64,000 nucleotides of DNA, from NCBI RefSeq assembly GCF_018252635.1, contig NZ_JAGTXM010000001.1, positions 806,122-870,121 on the forward strand, read 5' to 3'. Origin of the DNA: Citrobacter amalonaticus (lineage in GTDB: Bacteria > Pseudomonadota > Gammaproteobacteria > Enterobacterales > Enterobacteriaceae). The notes under the pieces are model-generated. The model saw only the letters and a program-made list of their open reading frames with translations. It was not told the DNA's origin and did no database searches. The position numbers were made by a program, and so were the translations under genes. Below are positions 1 to 11,003 of this stretch, piece by piece (the first letter of the stretch is position 1; each line of letters begins with the position of its first letter).

Positions 1-289
1 CAGTCACGTTATGCCAGTTTTTGCGGTTATTTTTAGCGGTATAAATGTAGCGACTATTGAACGTGCGGATATCACTGCGATAGCCCATTTGCTCAAACTG
101 CTGGCGTAAATAGTCAGCAGATAACATTTCTGCCGGAGAGCCTGTCATCCTTCCGGGGAAAACGGTTGCAATATGACGGGTCTGTGCTGTCGCAAATTCG
201 CCTGGTTTTGGCGATGACGCCTGAGCGGGGACAATAAAACATACGCCGAACGCCAGGAGGGCAGAGAGACGGCGCGTCGCGGAAAACAT
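1..289 (-). CDS. iap: Alkaline phosphatase isozyme conversion aminopeptidase, 5' part only
   Basis: The first 96 codons of a minus-strand gene are present and the rest lies beyond the left edge. The start at 287-289 opens an N-terminus of the type MFSATRRLSALLAFGVC, ending near ...VPAQA, which is a typical Sec signal peptide. The mature part then reads as the start of an M28-type aminopeptidase. In E. coli, Iap removes N-terminal arginine from alkaline phosphatase in the periplasm. Its divergent position to cysDNC matches the E. coli order. The call rests on this context plus the N-terminal sequence; the catalytic metal ligands are outside the window. Confidence 0.85.
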   Translation of the reverse strand, partial: MFSATRRLSALLAFGVCFIVPAQASSPKPGEFATAQTRHIATVFPGRMTGSPAEMLSADYLRQQFEQMGYRSDIRTFNSRYIYTAKNNRKNWHNVT

Positions 290-563
290 AGTGAGTCCTT
301 AATAGCCAGCGGGAGAAGCCCTGAATACAAAGCAAAAATTTTAATCCATCTAGTATGAAACTGTGACCTCGCTAAAACAATTTCATTTGCTCTTAAATGC
401 CCGAATTCCGGCGGGTTAAGCACTTTTTGATATTTGCTTTGCCAGATCGTTATTCCTTTGAGGAACTACTCATTCCAATTCGTAATTTCATTCGTTCTCC
501 TGCGCTCCCTATAGTCGGGTTATCTGACGTGCTCGACATTTGCGGTATTGTAAAGGAACGGTT
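290..563. promoter_or_regulatory. Divergent iap/cysD control region
   Basis: This 274-bp AT-rich gap separates the divergent iap and cysD starts. In E. coli, cysDNC transcription needs CysB with N-acetylserine, and CysB sites are too degenerate to call by eye. A weak sigma-70-like pair is visible on the plus strand: TTGATA at 427-432, a 17-nt spacer, and TTATTC at 450-455. The cysD ribosome site AAGGAAC precedes the ATG at 564. No CRISPR repeat is present in this gap. Confidence 0.4.
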
Positions 564-1472
564 ATGGACCAAAAACGACTCACCCACCTGCGACAGCTGG
601 AGGCCGAAAGCATCCACATCATTCGCGAGGTGGCAGCAGAATTTTCGAACCCGGTAATGCTGTACTCCATCGGTAAAGATTCCAGCGTCATGCTGCATCT
701 TGCCCGTAAGGCATTTTACCCGGGCTCGCTGCCGTTTCCGCTGCTGCATGTCGATACCGGCTGGAAGTTTCGCGAAATGTATGAATTCCGCGATCGTACT
801 GCCAAAGCGTACGGCTGCGAGCTGCTGGTACATAAAAACCCGGAAGGGGTGGCGATGGGCATCAATCCGTTTGTCCACGGCAGCGCCAAGCACACCGACA
901 TTATGAAAACGGAAGGGCTGAAGCAGGCGCTGAACAAATACGGTTTTGACGCCGCATTTGGCGGCGCGCGTCGCGATGAAGAAAAGTCGCGAGCGAAAGA
1001 GCGCATCTACTCCTTCCGCGACCGCTTTCATCGCTGGGACCCTAAAAATCAGCGTCCTGAGCTGTGGCATAACTACAACGGGCAGATTAACAAGGGCGAA
1101 AGTATCCGCGTCTTCCCGCTGTCTAACTGGACGGAACAGGACATCTGGCAGTACATCTGGCTGGAAAACATTGAGATCGTCCCGTTGTATCTGGCGGCAG
1201 AGCGCCCGGTGCTGGAGCGTGACGGCATGCTGATGATGATCGATGACGATCGCATCGACCTGCAGCCTGGAGAAATGATCAAAAAACGGATGGTTCGTTT
1301 CCGCACCCTCGGCTGCTGGCCGCTGACCGGTGCCGTGGAATCAAACGCGCAAACGCTGCCGGAAATCATTGAAGAGATGCTGGTCTCGACCACCAGTGAA
1401 CGTCAGGGCCGCGTGATTGACCGCGACCAGGCGGGCTCTATGGAGCTGAAGAAACGTCAGGGGTATTTCTAA
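564..1472 (+). CDS. cysD: Sulfate adenylyltransferase subunit 2 (small, PP-loop subunit)
   Basis: This 302-residue protein is the catalytic subunit of ATP sulfurylase, which makes adenosine 5'-phosphosulfate from sulfate and ATP with CysN. The PP-loop-like nucleotide motif SIGKDS is at residues 35-40. I chose the ATG at 564 because it follows AAGGAAC and gives the standard MDQ... N-terminus; the upstream in-frame ATG at 540 has no such site. It is the first gene of cysDNC, with cysN starting 9 nt after the stop. The sequence is near-identical to E. coli CysD throughout, so the call is secure. Confidence 0.98.
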   Translation: MDQKRLTHLRQLEAESIHIIREVAAEFSNPVMLYSIGKDSSVMLHLARKAFYPGSLPFPLLHVDTGWKFREMYEFRDRTAKAYGCELLVHKNPEGVAMGINPFVHGSAKHTDIMKTEGLKQALNKYGFDAAFGGARRDEEKSRAKERIYSFRDRFHRWDPKNQRPELWHNYNGQINKGESIRVFPLSNWTEQDIWQYIWLENIEIVPLYLAAERPVLERDGMLMMIDDDRIDLQPGEMIKKRMVRFRTLGCWPLTGAVESNAQTLPEIIEEMLVSTTSERQGRVIDRDQAGSMELKKRQGYF

Positions 1473-1481
1473 GGAGCCGCC

Positions 1482-2909
1482 ATGAACACCACACTTGCAC
1501 AACAAATCGCGAATGAAGGCGGCGTCGAAGCCTGGATGGTCGCCCAACAACACAAAAGTCTGCTGCGCTTTCTGACCTGCGGCAGCGTGGATGACGGCAA
1601 AAGCACTCTGATTGGCCGGCTGCTGCACGATACACGCCAGATTTATGAAGATCAGCTGTCATCGTTGCATAACGACAGCAAACGTCACGGTACGCAGGGA
1701 GAGAAACTGGATCTGGCGCTGCTGGTGGATGGCCTGCAGGCCGAGCGGGAGCAGGGGATTACCATTGACGTGGCGTATCGCTATTTCTCCACTGAGAAAC
1801 GCAAATTTATCATTGCGGATACCCCAGGGCATGAGCAATACACCCGTAATATGGCGACCGGCGCATCAACCTGCGATCTGGCGATCCTGCTGATCGATGC
1901 CCGTAAAGGTGTGCTGGATCAGACCCGTCGTCACAGCTTTATTTCAACACTGCTGGGGATAAAACATCTGGTGGTGGCGATCAACAAAATGGATCTGGTC
2001 GACTACAGCGAAGAGACCTTTGCGCGCATTCGGGAAGATTATCTGACCTTTGCCGAACAGTTGCCGGGGAATCTGGATATCCGCTTTGTCCCGCTCTCCG
2101 CCCTGGAGGGCGACAACGTGGCCACCCAGAGCGTCAGCATGCCATGGTACAGCGGCCCTACCTTGCTTGAAGTGCTGGAGACGGTTGAGATTCAGCGTGT
2201 GGTTGATACCCAGCCGATGCGTTTCCCCGTACAGTATGTTAACCGCCCGAACCTCGATTTTCGGGGATATTCCGGTACGCTGGCCTCTGGCAGCGTCAGG
2301 GTTGGGCAGCGTGTAAAGGTGCTGCCGTCCGGCGTGGAATCCAGCGTGGCGCGGATCGTCACCTTTGATGGCGATCTGGACGAAGCCTTTGCCGGGGAAG
2401 CGATCACCCTCGTCCTGGAAGACGAAATTGATATCAGTCGTGGCGATCTGCTGCTGGCGGCAGAAGAAAATCTCCCGGCGGTACAAAGCGCGACGGTAGA
2501 TGTGGTCTGGATGGCGGAACAGCCGCTGGCGCCGGGGCAGAGTTACGAAATTAAAATCGCCGGTAAAAAGACCCGTGCTCGCGTGGATCATGTTCAGTAT
2601 CAGGTGGATATCAACAACCTGACGCAGCGTGAAGTGGATAATCTGCCGCTGAACGGCATTGGCCTGGTGAATCTGACCTTTGATGAGCCGCTGGTGCTGG
2701 ATACCTATCAGCAGAACCCAGTGACCGGGGGGCTGATCTTTATCGATCGCCTGAGCAACGTTACCGTGGGGGCCGGTATGGTTCGCGAACCGATTGTGCA
2801 GGAGATCGCTGCGCCGTCAGCGTTCAGTGCCTTTGAGCTGGAACTGAATGCGCTGGTACGTCGACACTTCCCGCACTGGGGCGCTCGCGATCTGCTGGGA
2901 GGAAAATAA
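1482..2909 (+). CDS. cysN: Sulfate adenylyltransferase subunit 1 (GTPase subunit)
   Basis: This 475-residue protein is a translation-factor-type GTPase that couples GTP hydrolysis to APS synthesis by CysD. G-domain motifs are intact: P-loop GSVDDGKST at 34-42, DTPGH at 113-117, and NKMD at 168-171, followed by EF-Tu-like beta-barrel domains. The length equals that of the E. coli protein. The final TAA overlaps the first base of the cysC ATG, which suggests translational coupling. In some bacteria cysN and cysC are fused; here they are separate genes. Confidence 0.98.
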   Translation: MNTTLAQQIANEGGVEAWMVAQQHKSLLRFLTCGSVDDGKSTLIGRLLHDTRQIYEDQLSSLHNDSKRHGTQGEKLDLALLVDGLQAEREQGITIDVAYRYFSTEKRKFIIADTPGHEQYTRNMATGASTCDLAILLIDARKGVLDQTRRHSFISTLLGIKHLVVAINKMDLVDYSEETFARIREDYLTFAEQLPGNLDIRFVPLSALEGDNVATQSVSMPWYSGPTLLEVLETVEIQRVVDTQPMRFPVQYVNRPNLDFRGYSGTLASGSVRVGQRVKVLPSGVESSVARIVTFDGDLDEAFAGEAITLVLEDEIDISRGDLLLAAEENLPAVQSATVDVVWMAEQPLAPGQSYEIKIAGKKTRARVDHVQYQVDINNLTQREVDNLPLNGIGLVNLTFDEPLVLDTYQQNPVTGGLIFIDRLSNVTVGAGMVREPIVQEIAAPSAFSAFELELNALVRRHFPHWGARDLLGGK

Positions 2910-3514
2910 TGGCGCTGCATGACGAAAACGTCGTCTGGCATGCCCATCCCGTCACACCGCAACAGCGCGAGCAACACCACGGTCATCGTGGTGTTGTGCT
3001 GTGGTTTACCGGGCTGTCTGGGTCCGGTAAATCAACAGTCGCCGGGGCGCTGGAAGAGGCGTTACATCAACTGGGTGTCAGTACCTATTTGCTGGATGGC
3101 GATAACGTTCGCCATGGCCTGTGCAGCGATCTGGGGTTTAGCGATGCCGATCGCAAAGAGAACATCCGTCGCGTGGGTGAAGTTGCAAACCTGATGGTAG
3201 ATGCAGGGCTGGTGGTACTGACGGCGTTTATTTCTCCGCACCGCACGGAGCGACAAATGGTACGCGAACGTGTCGGTAAGGGACGTTTCATTGAAGTGTT
3301 TGTGGATACGCCGCTGGAAATCTGTGAAGCCCGTGATCCGAAGGGATTATACAAAAAAGCGCGTGCTGGCGAATTGCGCAACTTCACCGGAATTGATTCC
3401 GTATACGAAGCGCCTGAATCGCCAGAGGTTCATCTGAATGGCGAACAATTAGTAACAAATTTAGTCGCCCAATTATTAGACCTGCTGAGGCAGGACGATA
3501 TTATCAGATCCTGA
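2909..3514 (+). CDS. cysC: Adenylyl-sulfate kinase
   Basis: APS kinase of 201 residues, phosphorylating APS at the 3'-OH to give PAPS, the substrate of CysH. Walker [10 protein letters not shown] lies at residues 35-43. Further family blocks are [12 protein letters not shown] and the [12 protein letters not shown] segment. It ends the cysDNC operon and shares one base with the cysN stop codon. A strong hairpin follows directly after the stop. Confidence 0.98.
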   Translation: MALHDENVVWHAHPVTPQQREQHHGHRGVVLWFTGLSGSGKSTVAGALEEALHQLGVSTYLLDGDNVRHGLCSDLGFSDADRKENIRRVGEVANLMVDAGLVVLTAFISPHRTERQMVRERVGKGRFIEVFVDTPLEICEARDPKGLYKKARAGELRNFTGIDSVYEAPESPEVHLNGEQLVTNLVAQLLDLLRQDDIIRS

Positions 3515-3516
3515 GA

Positions 3517-3538
3517 CACCGGGCCCTGGTGCCCGGTG
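3517..3538 (+). terminator. Hairpin after cysC without a T-tract
   Basis: CACCGGGC (3517-3524) and GCCCGGTG (3531-3538) form a perfect 8-bp stem with the loop CCTGGT, three bases after the cysC stop. No run of T follows. It may act as an mRNA 3'-end stabiliser or attenuate cysDNC transcription into ygbE rather than serve as an intrinsic terminator. Confidence 0.5.
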
Positions 3539-3560
3539 AGTCAACGCCACAGGATTTGAT

Positions 3561-3884
3561 ATGCGCAATAGCCAGAATATTACTCTCACCACGACAGATG
3601 CGTTTGCTGCCGATGACGAAACCACCTGGTCGCTGCCGGGCGCAGTGGTAGGGTTTGCCTCGTGGCTGCTGGCACTGGGGATCCCCTTTCTGGTTTATGG
3701 CCCTAACACGTTGTTTTTCTTCATCTACACCTGGCCTTTCTTTCTGGCGCTGATGCCCGTTGCGGTGGTTGTGGGTATCGCGCTGCATTCCCTGCTCAAG
3801 GGGAAATTGCGCTACAGCATTGTCGCAACGCTGCTGACTGTTTGCGCCCTATTCGGCGCACTGTTTATGTGGTTGCTGGGCTAA
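3561..3884 (+). CDS. ygbE: DUF3561 inner-membrane protein YgbE
   Basis: A 107-residue protein of the YgbE/DUF3561 family, whose function is unknown. A polar N-terminus of about 25 residues precedes roughly three hydrophobic segments (about 30-52, 54-76 and 85-106). This predicts a small inner-membrane protein. It lies 46 nt behind cysC in the same direction, as in E. coli, so it could be read by transcription passing the cysC hairpin. No catalytic motif is visible. Confidence 0.85.
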   Translation: MRNSQNITLTTTDAFAADDETTWSLPGAVVGFASWLLALGIPFLVYGPNTLFFFIYTWPFFLALMPVAVVVGIALHSLLKGKLRYSIVATLLTVCALFGALFMWLLG

Positions 3885-3962
3885 AGCGCGACGGCTGTCC
3901 ATAATTCAAACCGTAACTAACAATGAGATGATGTTCTCAGGGTTCTGGGTATACGTTATAAA

Positions 3963-4031
3963 GGGCAATTGTGGTACATTTGCCCGCGTTGTTGCGGCTT
4001 TCCCGTCCGCAAACGTCGTGTCGTTTGCGGA
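3963..4031 (+). promoter_or_regulatory. Two tandem hairpins in the ftsB leader
   Basis: GGGCAA (3963-3968) pairs with TTGCCC (3980-3985). Further on, TCCGCAAACG (4006-4015) pairs with CGTTTGCGGA (4022-4031) around the loop TCGTGT, a perfect 10-bp stem ending 36 nt before the ftsB ATG. Neither has a T-tract, so they look like 5'-UTR structure rather than terminators. No regulator is assigned. Confidence 0.45.
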
Positions 4032-4067
4032 AGTATGGGAGGATGATGCCGTTTTTCAGGGGGCAGG

Positions 4068-4379
4068 ATGGGTAAACTAACGCTGCTGTTGCTGGCTTTA
4101 CTGGTCTGGCTACAGTATTCACTGTGGTTCGGTAAGAACGGCATACATGATTACAGTCGCGTCAATGATGACGTGGCGGCGCAGCAGGCGACGAACGCCA
4201 AACTTAAAGCACGTAACGATCAGCTCTTTGCCGAAATTGACGATCTCAATGGCGGTCAGGAGGCTATCGAGGAGCGTGCACGTAACGAACTCAGCATGAC
4301 TAAGCCGGGCGAAACGTTTTATCGTCTGGTGCCCGACGCGTCTAAACGCGCGCAAACTGCGGGGCAAAATACTCGTTAA
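4068..4379 (+). CDS. ftsB: Cell division protein FtsB
   Basis: This 103-residue bitopic protein is a member of the FtsQ-FtsL-FtsB divisome subcomplex. A single transmembrane segment spans about residues 3-20. It is followed by a periplasmic coiled coil (about 30-70, with the heptad-like stretch [17 protein letters not shown]) and a short C-terminal tail that contacts FtsQ in E. coli. The length matches E. coli FtsB. It begins the ftsB-ispD-ispF-truD-surE-pcm run and lies 18 nt before ispD. Confidence 0.97.
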   Translation: MGKLTLLLLALLVWLQYSLWFGKNGIHDYSRVNDDVAAQQATNAKLKARNDQLFAEIDDLNGGQEAIEERARNELSMTKPGETFYRLVPDASKRAQTAGQNTR

Positions 4380-4397
4380 ACCAGCCCAGGAAATCAC

Positions 4398-5108
4398 ATG
4401 GCAGCCACTTTTTTGGATGTTTGCGCCGTGGTGCCGGCGGCCGGATTTGGTCGCCGTATGCAAACGGAATGTCCGAAGCAATATCTCTCGATCGGCAATA
4501 AAACCATTCTCGAACACTCGGTCTTTGCGCTGCTGGCGCATCCCCGGGTGACCCGCGTGATCATCGCGATAAGCCCCGGCGACAGCCGCTTTGCCCAACT
4601 CCCTCTGGCACAGCATCCGCAAATTACCGTCGTGGACGGGGGAAATGAACGTGCAGATTCCGTACTGGCAGGATTACAGGCCGCGGAAGACGCCGAATGG
4701 GTGCTGGTACATGATGCGGCGCGCCCCTGTCTGCATCAGGATGATTTAGCGCGCCTGCTTGCGCTAAGTGAATCCAGCCATACCGGCGGGATCCTTGCCG
4801 CACCGGTGCGCGATACCATGAAACGTGCGGAACCGGGTAAAACGGCGATCGCTCACACCGTCGAGCGTAACGATTTATGGCACGCGCTGACGCCGCAATT
4901 TTTCCCTCGCGAGCTGCTGCATGACTGTCTGACGCGTGCGCTGAATGAAGGGGCAACCATCACCGATGAAGCCTCGGCGCTGGAATATTGTGGTTTCCAT
5001 CCACAGCTTGTTGAAGGACGGGCTGATAACATCAAAGTGACCCGTCCGGAAGATTTAGCGCTGGCCGAGTTTTATCTGACCCAAACGACCCACCAGGAGA
5101 ATTTGTAA
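4398..5108 (+). CDS. ispD: 2-C-methyl-D-erythritol 4-phosphate cytidylyltransferase
   Basis: A 236-residue enzyme of the non-mevalonate (MEP) isoprenoid pathway, making CDP-methylerythritol from MEP and CTP. The N-terminal nucleotide-binding signature AAGFGRRM (14-21) and the catalytic lysine of PKQY (K27) are present. VHDAARPC and the ITDEASALE segment are also typical of the family. Its stop codon overlaps the ispF ATG by one base. IspD and IspF are non-consecutive pathway steps commonly encoded side by side. Confidence 0.97.
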
Positions 5109-5587
5109 TGCGAATTGGACACGGTTTTGACGTACACGCCTTTGGCGGGGAAGGCCCAATTATCATTGGTGGCGTGCGTATTCCCTATGAAAAGGGGCTG
5201 CTGGCGCATTCTGATGGAGACGTCGCACTGCATGCGCTCACCGACGCGCTGCTTGGCGCGGCGGCACTGGGAGATATTGGCAAACTGTTTCCGGACACGG
5301 ATCCGGCATTCAAAGGCGCGGACAGCCGCGAGTTATTGCGCGAAGCGTGGCGTCGGATCCAGGCAAAAGGTTATACCCTGGGCAACGTCGATGTGACTAT
5401 TATTGCTCAGGCGCCGAAGATGCTACCGCACATCCCGCAAATGCGCGTGTTTATTGCTGAAGACCTCGGCTGCCACATGGATGATGTGAACGTAAAAGCC
5501 ACCACCACGGAAAAACTCGGCTTTACCGGGCGTGGGGAAGGGATTGCCTGCGAAGCGGTGGCATTACTCATGAAGGCCGCGAAATGA
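5108..5587 (+). CDS. ispF: 2-C-methyl-D-erythritol 2,4-cyclodiphosphate synthase
   Basis: This 159-residue MEP-pathway enzyme cyclises CDP-ME 2-phosphate to MEcPP, releasing CMP. The metal ligands Asp8 and His10 (GFDVH) and His42 (in the [10 protein letters not shown] block) are all present. The C-terminal [14 protein letters not shown] block is the family signature. The gene overlaps ispD by one base and truD by four (ATGA-type overlap), consistent with one operon. Confidence 0.98.
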
Positions 5588-6613
5588 CAGAGTTTGATAA
5601 TCTCACGTATCTCCACGGTAAGCCGCAAGGCTCCGGGTTGCTGAAAGCCAGTCCGGAAGATTTTGTGGTGGTCGAAGATTTGGGTTTCGAACCGGATGGT
5701 GAAGGTGAGCACATTCTGGTGCGTATTCTCAAAAACGGCTGCAACACCCGTTTTGTGGCTGATGCGCTGGCGAAGTTTCTGAAAATTCATGCCCGCGAAG
5801 TGAGTTTTGCCGGGCAAAAGGATAAGCATGCCGTCACGGAACAGTGGCTGTGCGCGCGCGTACCGGGCAAAAACATGCCCGACCTGAGCGCCTTCCAGCT
5901 TGAAGGCTGCAAGGTACTGGAATATGCGCGCCACAAACGCAAGCTACGTTTAGGCGCGCTGAAGGGCAATGCGTTCACGCTGGTGCTGCGGGAAATAAGC
6001 CATCGTGATGAAGTGGAATCGCGCCTGCAGGCGATAAACACTGGCGGCGTACCGAACTATTTCGGCGCTCAGCGTTTTGGCATTGGCGGCAGTAACCTGC
6101 AAGGCGCACTGCGCTGGGCTGAAAGCGACGCACCGGTTCGCGATCGCAATAAACGCAGTTTTTGGTTGTCGGCAGCCCGTAGTGCGTTGTTTAATCAAAT
6201 AGTCAGCGAGCGTCTGAAAAAAACAGACTTTAATCAAGTTGTTGACGGCGATGCGCTACAATTAGCGGGACGCGGAAGCTGGTTTGTCGCCACGCAAGAA
6301 GAGCAGGCGGAATTACAGCGTCGTGTCGATGAAAAAGAACTGATGGTGACGGCTTCGCTTCCCGGCAGCGGCGAGTGGGGGACACAGCGGGATGCGCTGG
6401 CGTTCGAACAGTCCGCGATTGCCGAGGAGACCGCGTTGCAGTCGCTGCTGCTGCGCGAAAAAGTCGAGGCCTCGCGAAGAGCGATGCTGCTCTATCCGCA
6501 GCAGTTACGCTGGAACTGGTGGGATGACGTCACCGTGGAGTTACGTTTTTGGCTGCCGGCGGGGAGCTTCGCCACCAGCGTTGTGAGGGAACTGATCAAC
6601 ACAATGGGTGATT

Positions 6614-6633
<20 letters not shown>
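5584..6633 (+). CDS. truD: tRNA pseudouridine(13) synthase
   Basis: This 349-residue TruD-family enzyme isomerises U13 of tRNA-Glu to pseudouridine. The catalytic aspartate lies in the family motif GQKDKHA, at residue 80. The NYFGAQRFG block and the inserted TRUD domain are present at normal length. Its 3' end overlaps the start of surE by 20 bases. Confidence 0.97.
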
Positions 6634-7995
<1,362 letters not shown>

Positions 7996-8133
7996 GAAGC
8001 GGTTCCGAATACCTGGAATTTTCCTGGAGTTTTCGGAACGGGTCAGCGTATCGTGGTCACATTTTCCAGTGTCCATTTGCTGTCTGCACGATTATACGTC
8101 ACTGGTTGTTAACCACTTTTTCCTGGGGGATAA

Positions 8134-9261
8134 ATGAGCGCGGGAAGCCCAAAATTCACCGTTAGCCGCATTGCGGCACTGTCACTGGTTTCGCTATGGT
8201 TGGCGGGTTGTTCAAATTCATCGAATCCGCCTGCGCCGGTAAGCTCCGTCAATGGTAATGCGCCGACGAATACCAGTTCTGGCATGCTGATCACGCCGCC
8301 ACCGAAAATGGGGACGACGACGTCCGCTCCGCAGACACCGCAAATTCAACCGGTGCAACGCCCGACAACGCAACCGACGATAGTTCAACCGGTCGCCGAG
8401 CAACCTGTACAGATGGAAAACGGACGTATTGTCTACAATCGCCAGTATGGGAACATTCCGAAAGGTAGCTACAACGGCGGCAGTACTTACACCGTTAAAA
8501 AGGGCGATACGCTTTTTTATATCGCCTGGATCACCGGGAACGATTTCCGCGACCTGGCACAACGCAACAACGTCCAGGCCCCGTATGCCCTGAATGTTGG
8601 GCAAACGCTGCAGGTGGGCAATGCATCGGGCGCGCCAATTACCGGCGGTAATGCGATTACTCAGGCCGACGCAGCAGAGCAAGGAGTTGTGACCAAACCT
8701 GCACAAAATTCCGCCGTCGCTGTTGCGTCGAAACCGACAATTACGTATTCTGAGGACTCAGGTGAACAAAGTGCTAACAAAATGTTGCCGAACAACAAGC
8801 CTGCTGGGACAGTCGTCACAGCACCTGTAACGGCTCCAGCAGTTAGCGCAACCGAATCGACAGCAAGCAGTTCGTCTACCAGTTCGCCAATCTCCGCCTG
8901 GCGCTGGCCGACTGACGGCAAAGTGATCGAAAACTTTGGGGCTTCCGAGGGAGGCAATAAAGGGATCGACATTGCAGGCAGTAAGGGACAGGCTATTATC
9001 GCGACCGCCGATGGGCGCGTGGTCTATGCCGGTAACGCACTGCGCGGTTACGGTAATCTTATTATCATCAAACACAACGATGATTACCTGAGTGCCTACG
9101 CTCATAACGATACAATGCTGGTCCGGGAACAACAAGAAGTGAAGGCAGGACAGAAAATAGCGACGATGGGTAGCACCGGAACCAGTTCTACACGTTTGCA
9201 TTTTGAAATTCGTTACAAGGGGAAATCCGTAAACCCGCTGCGTTATTTACCGCAGCGATAA
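8134..9261 (+). CDS. nlpD: Murein hydrolase activator lipoprotein NlpD
   Basis: This 375-residue lipoprotein activates amidase AmiC at the septum. The signal peptide ends in LWLAGC, so Cys26 should be lipidated. A low-complexity Pro/Gln/Thr region (about 50-95) follows, then one LysM domain (about 118-162), a Ser/Thr linker and a C-terminal LytM/M23 domain. In the LytM domain the usual zinc ligand histidine is replaced (NKGIDIAG), as in known catalytically inactive NlpD proteins. In E. coli the main rpoS promoter lies inside this gene, so the rpoS leader should start here. Confidence 0.97.
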   Translation: MSAGSPKFTVSRIAALSLVSLWLAGCSNSSNPPAPVSSVNGNAPTNTSSGMLITPPPKMGTTTSAPQTPQIQPVQRPTTQPTIVQPVAEQPVQMENGRIVYNRQYGNIPKGSYNGGSTYTVKKGDTLFYIAWITGNDFRDLAQRNNVQAPYALNVGQTLQVGNASGAPITGGNAITQADAAEQGVVTKPAQNSAVAVASKPTITYSEDSGEQSANKMLPNNKPAGTVVTAPVTAPAVSATESTASSSSTSSPISAWRWPTDGKVIENFGASEGGNKGIDIAGSKGQAIIATADGRVVYAGNALRGYGNLIIIKHNDDYLSAYAHNDTMLVREQQEVKAGQKIATMGSTGTSSTRLHFEIRYKGKSVNPLRYLPQR

Positions 9262-9295
9262 AGCGGCGGAACCAGGCTGACACTTGCTAGTTCCG

Positions 9296-9323
9296 TCAAG
9301 GGATCACGGGTAGGAGCCACCTT
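9296..9323 (+). promoter_or_regulatory. rpoS translation initiation region
   Basis: The sequence GGGTAGGAGCCACCTTATG just before the rpoS start carries the Shine-Dalgarno TAGGAG and matches the E. coli leader as I remember it. There this segment is masked by an upstream inhibitory stem that DsrA, RprA and ArcZ open with Hfq. The upstream strand of that stem would lie in the nlpD-rpoS gap. Confidence 0.6.
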
Positions 9324-10316
9324 ATGAGTCAGAATACGCTGAAAGTTCATGATTTAAATGAAGATGCGGAGTTTGATGAGAACGGAGTTGAGGTTTTTGA
9401 CGAAAAAGCCTTAGTTGAAGAGGAACCCAGTGATAACGATTTGGCTGAAGAAGAGCTGTTATCGCAGGGGGCCACACAGCGTGTGTTGGACGCGACTCAG
9501 CTTTACCTTGGTGAGATTGGTTATTCGCCACTGTTAACGGCCGAAGAAGAAGTGTATTTTGCGCGTCGCGCACTGCGTGGAGATGTTGCCTCTCGCCGTC
9601 GGATGATTGAAAGTAACCTGCGTCTGGTGGTGAAAATTGCCCGCCGTTATGGCAATCGCGGTCTGGCGTTGCTGGATCTGATCGAAGAGGGCAATCTGGG
9701 GCTTATCCGTGCCGTCGAGAAGTTTGATCCGGAACGTGGGTTCCGCTTCTCAACATACGCAACCTGGTGGATTCGCCAGACGATTGAACGGGCTATTATG
9801 AACCAAACCCGTACCATTCGACTGCCGATTCACATTGTTAAAGAACTGAACGTCTATCTGCGTACCGCGCGTGAGTTGTCCCATAAACTGGACCACGAAC
9901 CCAGCGCGGAAGAAATTGCAGAGCAACTGGATAAGCCGGTTGATGACGTCAGCCGTATGCTCCGTCTTAACGAGCGCATTACCTCGGTAGACACCCCGTT
10001 GGGGGGCGATTCCGAAAAAGCGTTGCTGGATATCCTGGCCGATGAGAAAGAGAACGGTCCGGAAGACACCACGCAAGATGACGATATGAAACAGAGTATC
10101 GTCAAATGGCTGTTCGAACTGAACGCCAAACAGCGTGAAGTGCTGGCACGTCGTTTCGGTCTGCTGGGTTATGAAGCGGCGACACTGGAAGATGTAGGCC
10201 GGGAAATCGGTCTGACTCGTGAACGTGTTCGTCAGATTCAGGTTGAAGGCCTGCGCCGTCTGCGTGAAATTCTGCAGACTCAGGGGCTGAATATCGAAGC
10301 GCTGTTCCGCGAGTAA
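9324..10316 (+). CDS. rpoS: RNA polymerase sigma factor RpoS (sigma-38)
   Basis: The 330-residue general stress and stationary-phase sigma factor appears intact. Regions 1.2-2.4 ([20 protein letters not shown] and [11 protein letters not shown]), region 3 and the region 4 helix-turn-helix ([19 protein letters not shown]) are present with no frameshift or early stop. This matters because rpoS is often mutated in laboratory-passaged enterics. A strong terminator follows. Confidence 0.99.
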   Translation: MSQNTLKVHDLNEDAEFDENGVEVFDEKALVEEEPSDNDLAEEELLSQGATQRVLDATQLYLGEIGYSPLLTAEEEVYFARRALRGDVASRRRMIESNLRLVVKIARRYGNRGLALLDLIEEGNLGLIRAVEKFDPERGFRFSTYATWWIRQTIERAIMNQTRTIRLPIHIVKELNVYLRTARELSHKLDHEPSAEEIAEQLDKPVDDVSRMLRLNERITSVDTPLGGDSEKALLDILADEKENGPEDTTQDDDMKQSIVKWLFELNAKQREVLARRFGLLGYEAATLEDVGREIGLTRERVRQIQVEGLRRLREILQTQGLNIEALFRE

Positions 10317-10332
10317 GCACTGTTCTAACAAG

Positions 10333-10366
10333 AAAGGCCAGCCTCTTGAGGCTGGCCTTTTTCTTT
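10333..10366 (+). terminator. Intrinsic terminator of rpoS
   Basis: AAAGGCCAGCCTC (10333-10345) and GGCTGGCCTTT (10350-10360) form a GC-rich stem around a short TTGA loop, followed by TTCTTT. It begins 17 nt after the rpoS stop. Confidence 0.9.
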
Positions 10367-10421
10367 CGGGTTTTTGACATTAGGGTTTCGCGGACGAAGG
10401 CAAACGGGAGCGTACTCAGGT

Positions 10422-10832
10422 TTATTTATCAGGCATCATTTTCTTGATGAGCAGGGCGAATTGCGCACGTTCCTCGTCATTTAACCGTCCCAGAAACTCC
10501 TCATCTACCAGGTTTCCTAACGGCATGCTTACTTTCAGCAATGCTTCTCCCTCTGCGGTCAGGTAAACGAAGCGGCGACGTTTATCCAGCGGATCGTTCT
10601 CACGCCTCACCAGTCCGCGCGTTTCCATTCTGCTCAGCATTTCCGCCAGCGTCGCTTTAGAACTGACGGCGGCTTCCATCAGGTTAACCTGTTCAATGCC
10701 GGGATGTTCCGCAATGGCACGCATCACCGCGTATTGTGGTTTAGTGAGATCCGGCAACGCGTGCTGCCAACGCGCCGTATGTTGCTGGAACAGCTGGCGT
10801 AACAGGTGAAACGCTTTATTCCGTAACTCCAT
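10422..10832 (-). CDS. MarR-family transcriptional regulator of the decarboxylase operon
   Basis: A 136-residue winged-helix regulator of the MarR/SlyA type. The recognition helix region reads VSSKATLAEMLSRMETRGLV and is followed by a wing containing the family motif DPLDKRRRFVYLT. It is divergently placed to the UbiX/UbiD-like operon at 11004-13271, with 171 bp between starts. MarR proteins beside phenolic-acid decarboxylase genes usually repress them until the aromatic acid binds. The target operon and the palindrome at 10973-10986 are inferred from position. The effector is unknown. Confidence 0.85.
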   Translation of the reverse strand: MELRNKAFHLLRQLFQQHTARWQHALPDLTKPQYAVMRAIAEHPGIEQVNLMEAAVSSKATLAEMLSRMETRGLVRRENDPLDKRRRFVYLTAEGEALLKVSMPLGNLVDEEFLGRLNDEERAQFALLIKKMMPDK

Positions 10833-10972
10833 GAAAACTCCAGGCTAAAAAACATTCCTTCTATCATAACGGGTAACGCCGCGTTTTTTAACGAGGAAAT
10901 CTTAAGCTATACGTGCGAAAAAAAACGGATGATCTTGTCGGCGTTGTTTCATCGGGGTAATTTAATAAAAAC

Positions 10973-10986
10973 GTTCGTATACGAAC
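10973..10986. promoter_or_regulatory. 14-bp palindromic operator candidate before the decarboxylase operon
   Basis: GTTCGTATACGAAC is a perfect 14-bp palindrome ending 17 bases before the first gene of the operon. It sits in the divergent gap shared with the MarR gene, and its size and symmetry suit a MarR dimer. A bound repressor here would block the start or early path of operon transcription. Confidence 0.6.
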
Positions 10987-11003
10987 AAATTATGGAGTGA
11001 TGA

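Noticed and set aside
290-563. Possible CRISPR array next to iap
   Set aside because: E. coli has an array on the far side of iap. No repeat-spacer pattern is present in this gap or elsewhere in the window.
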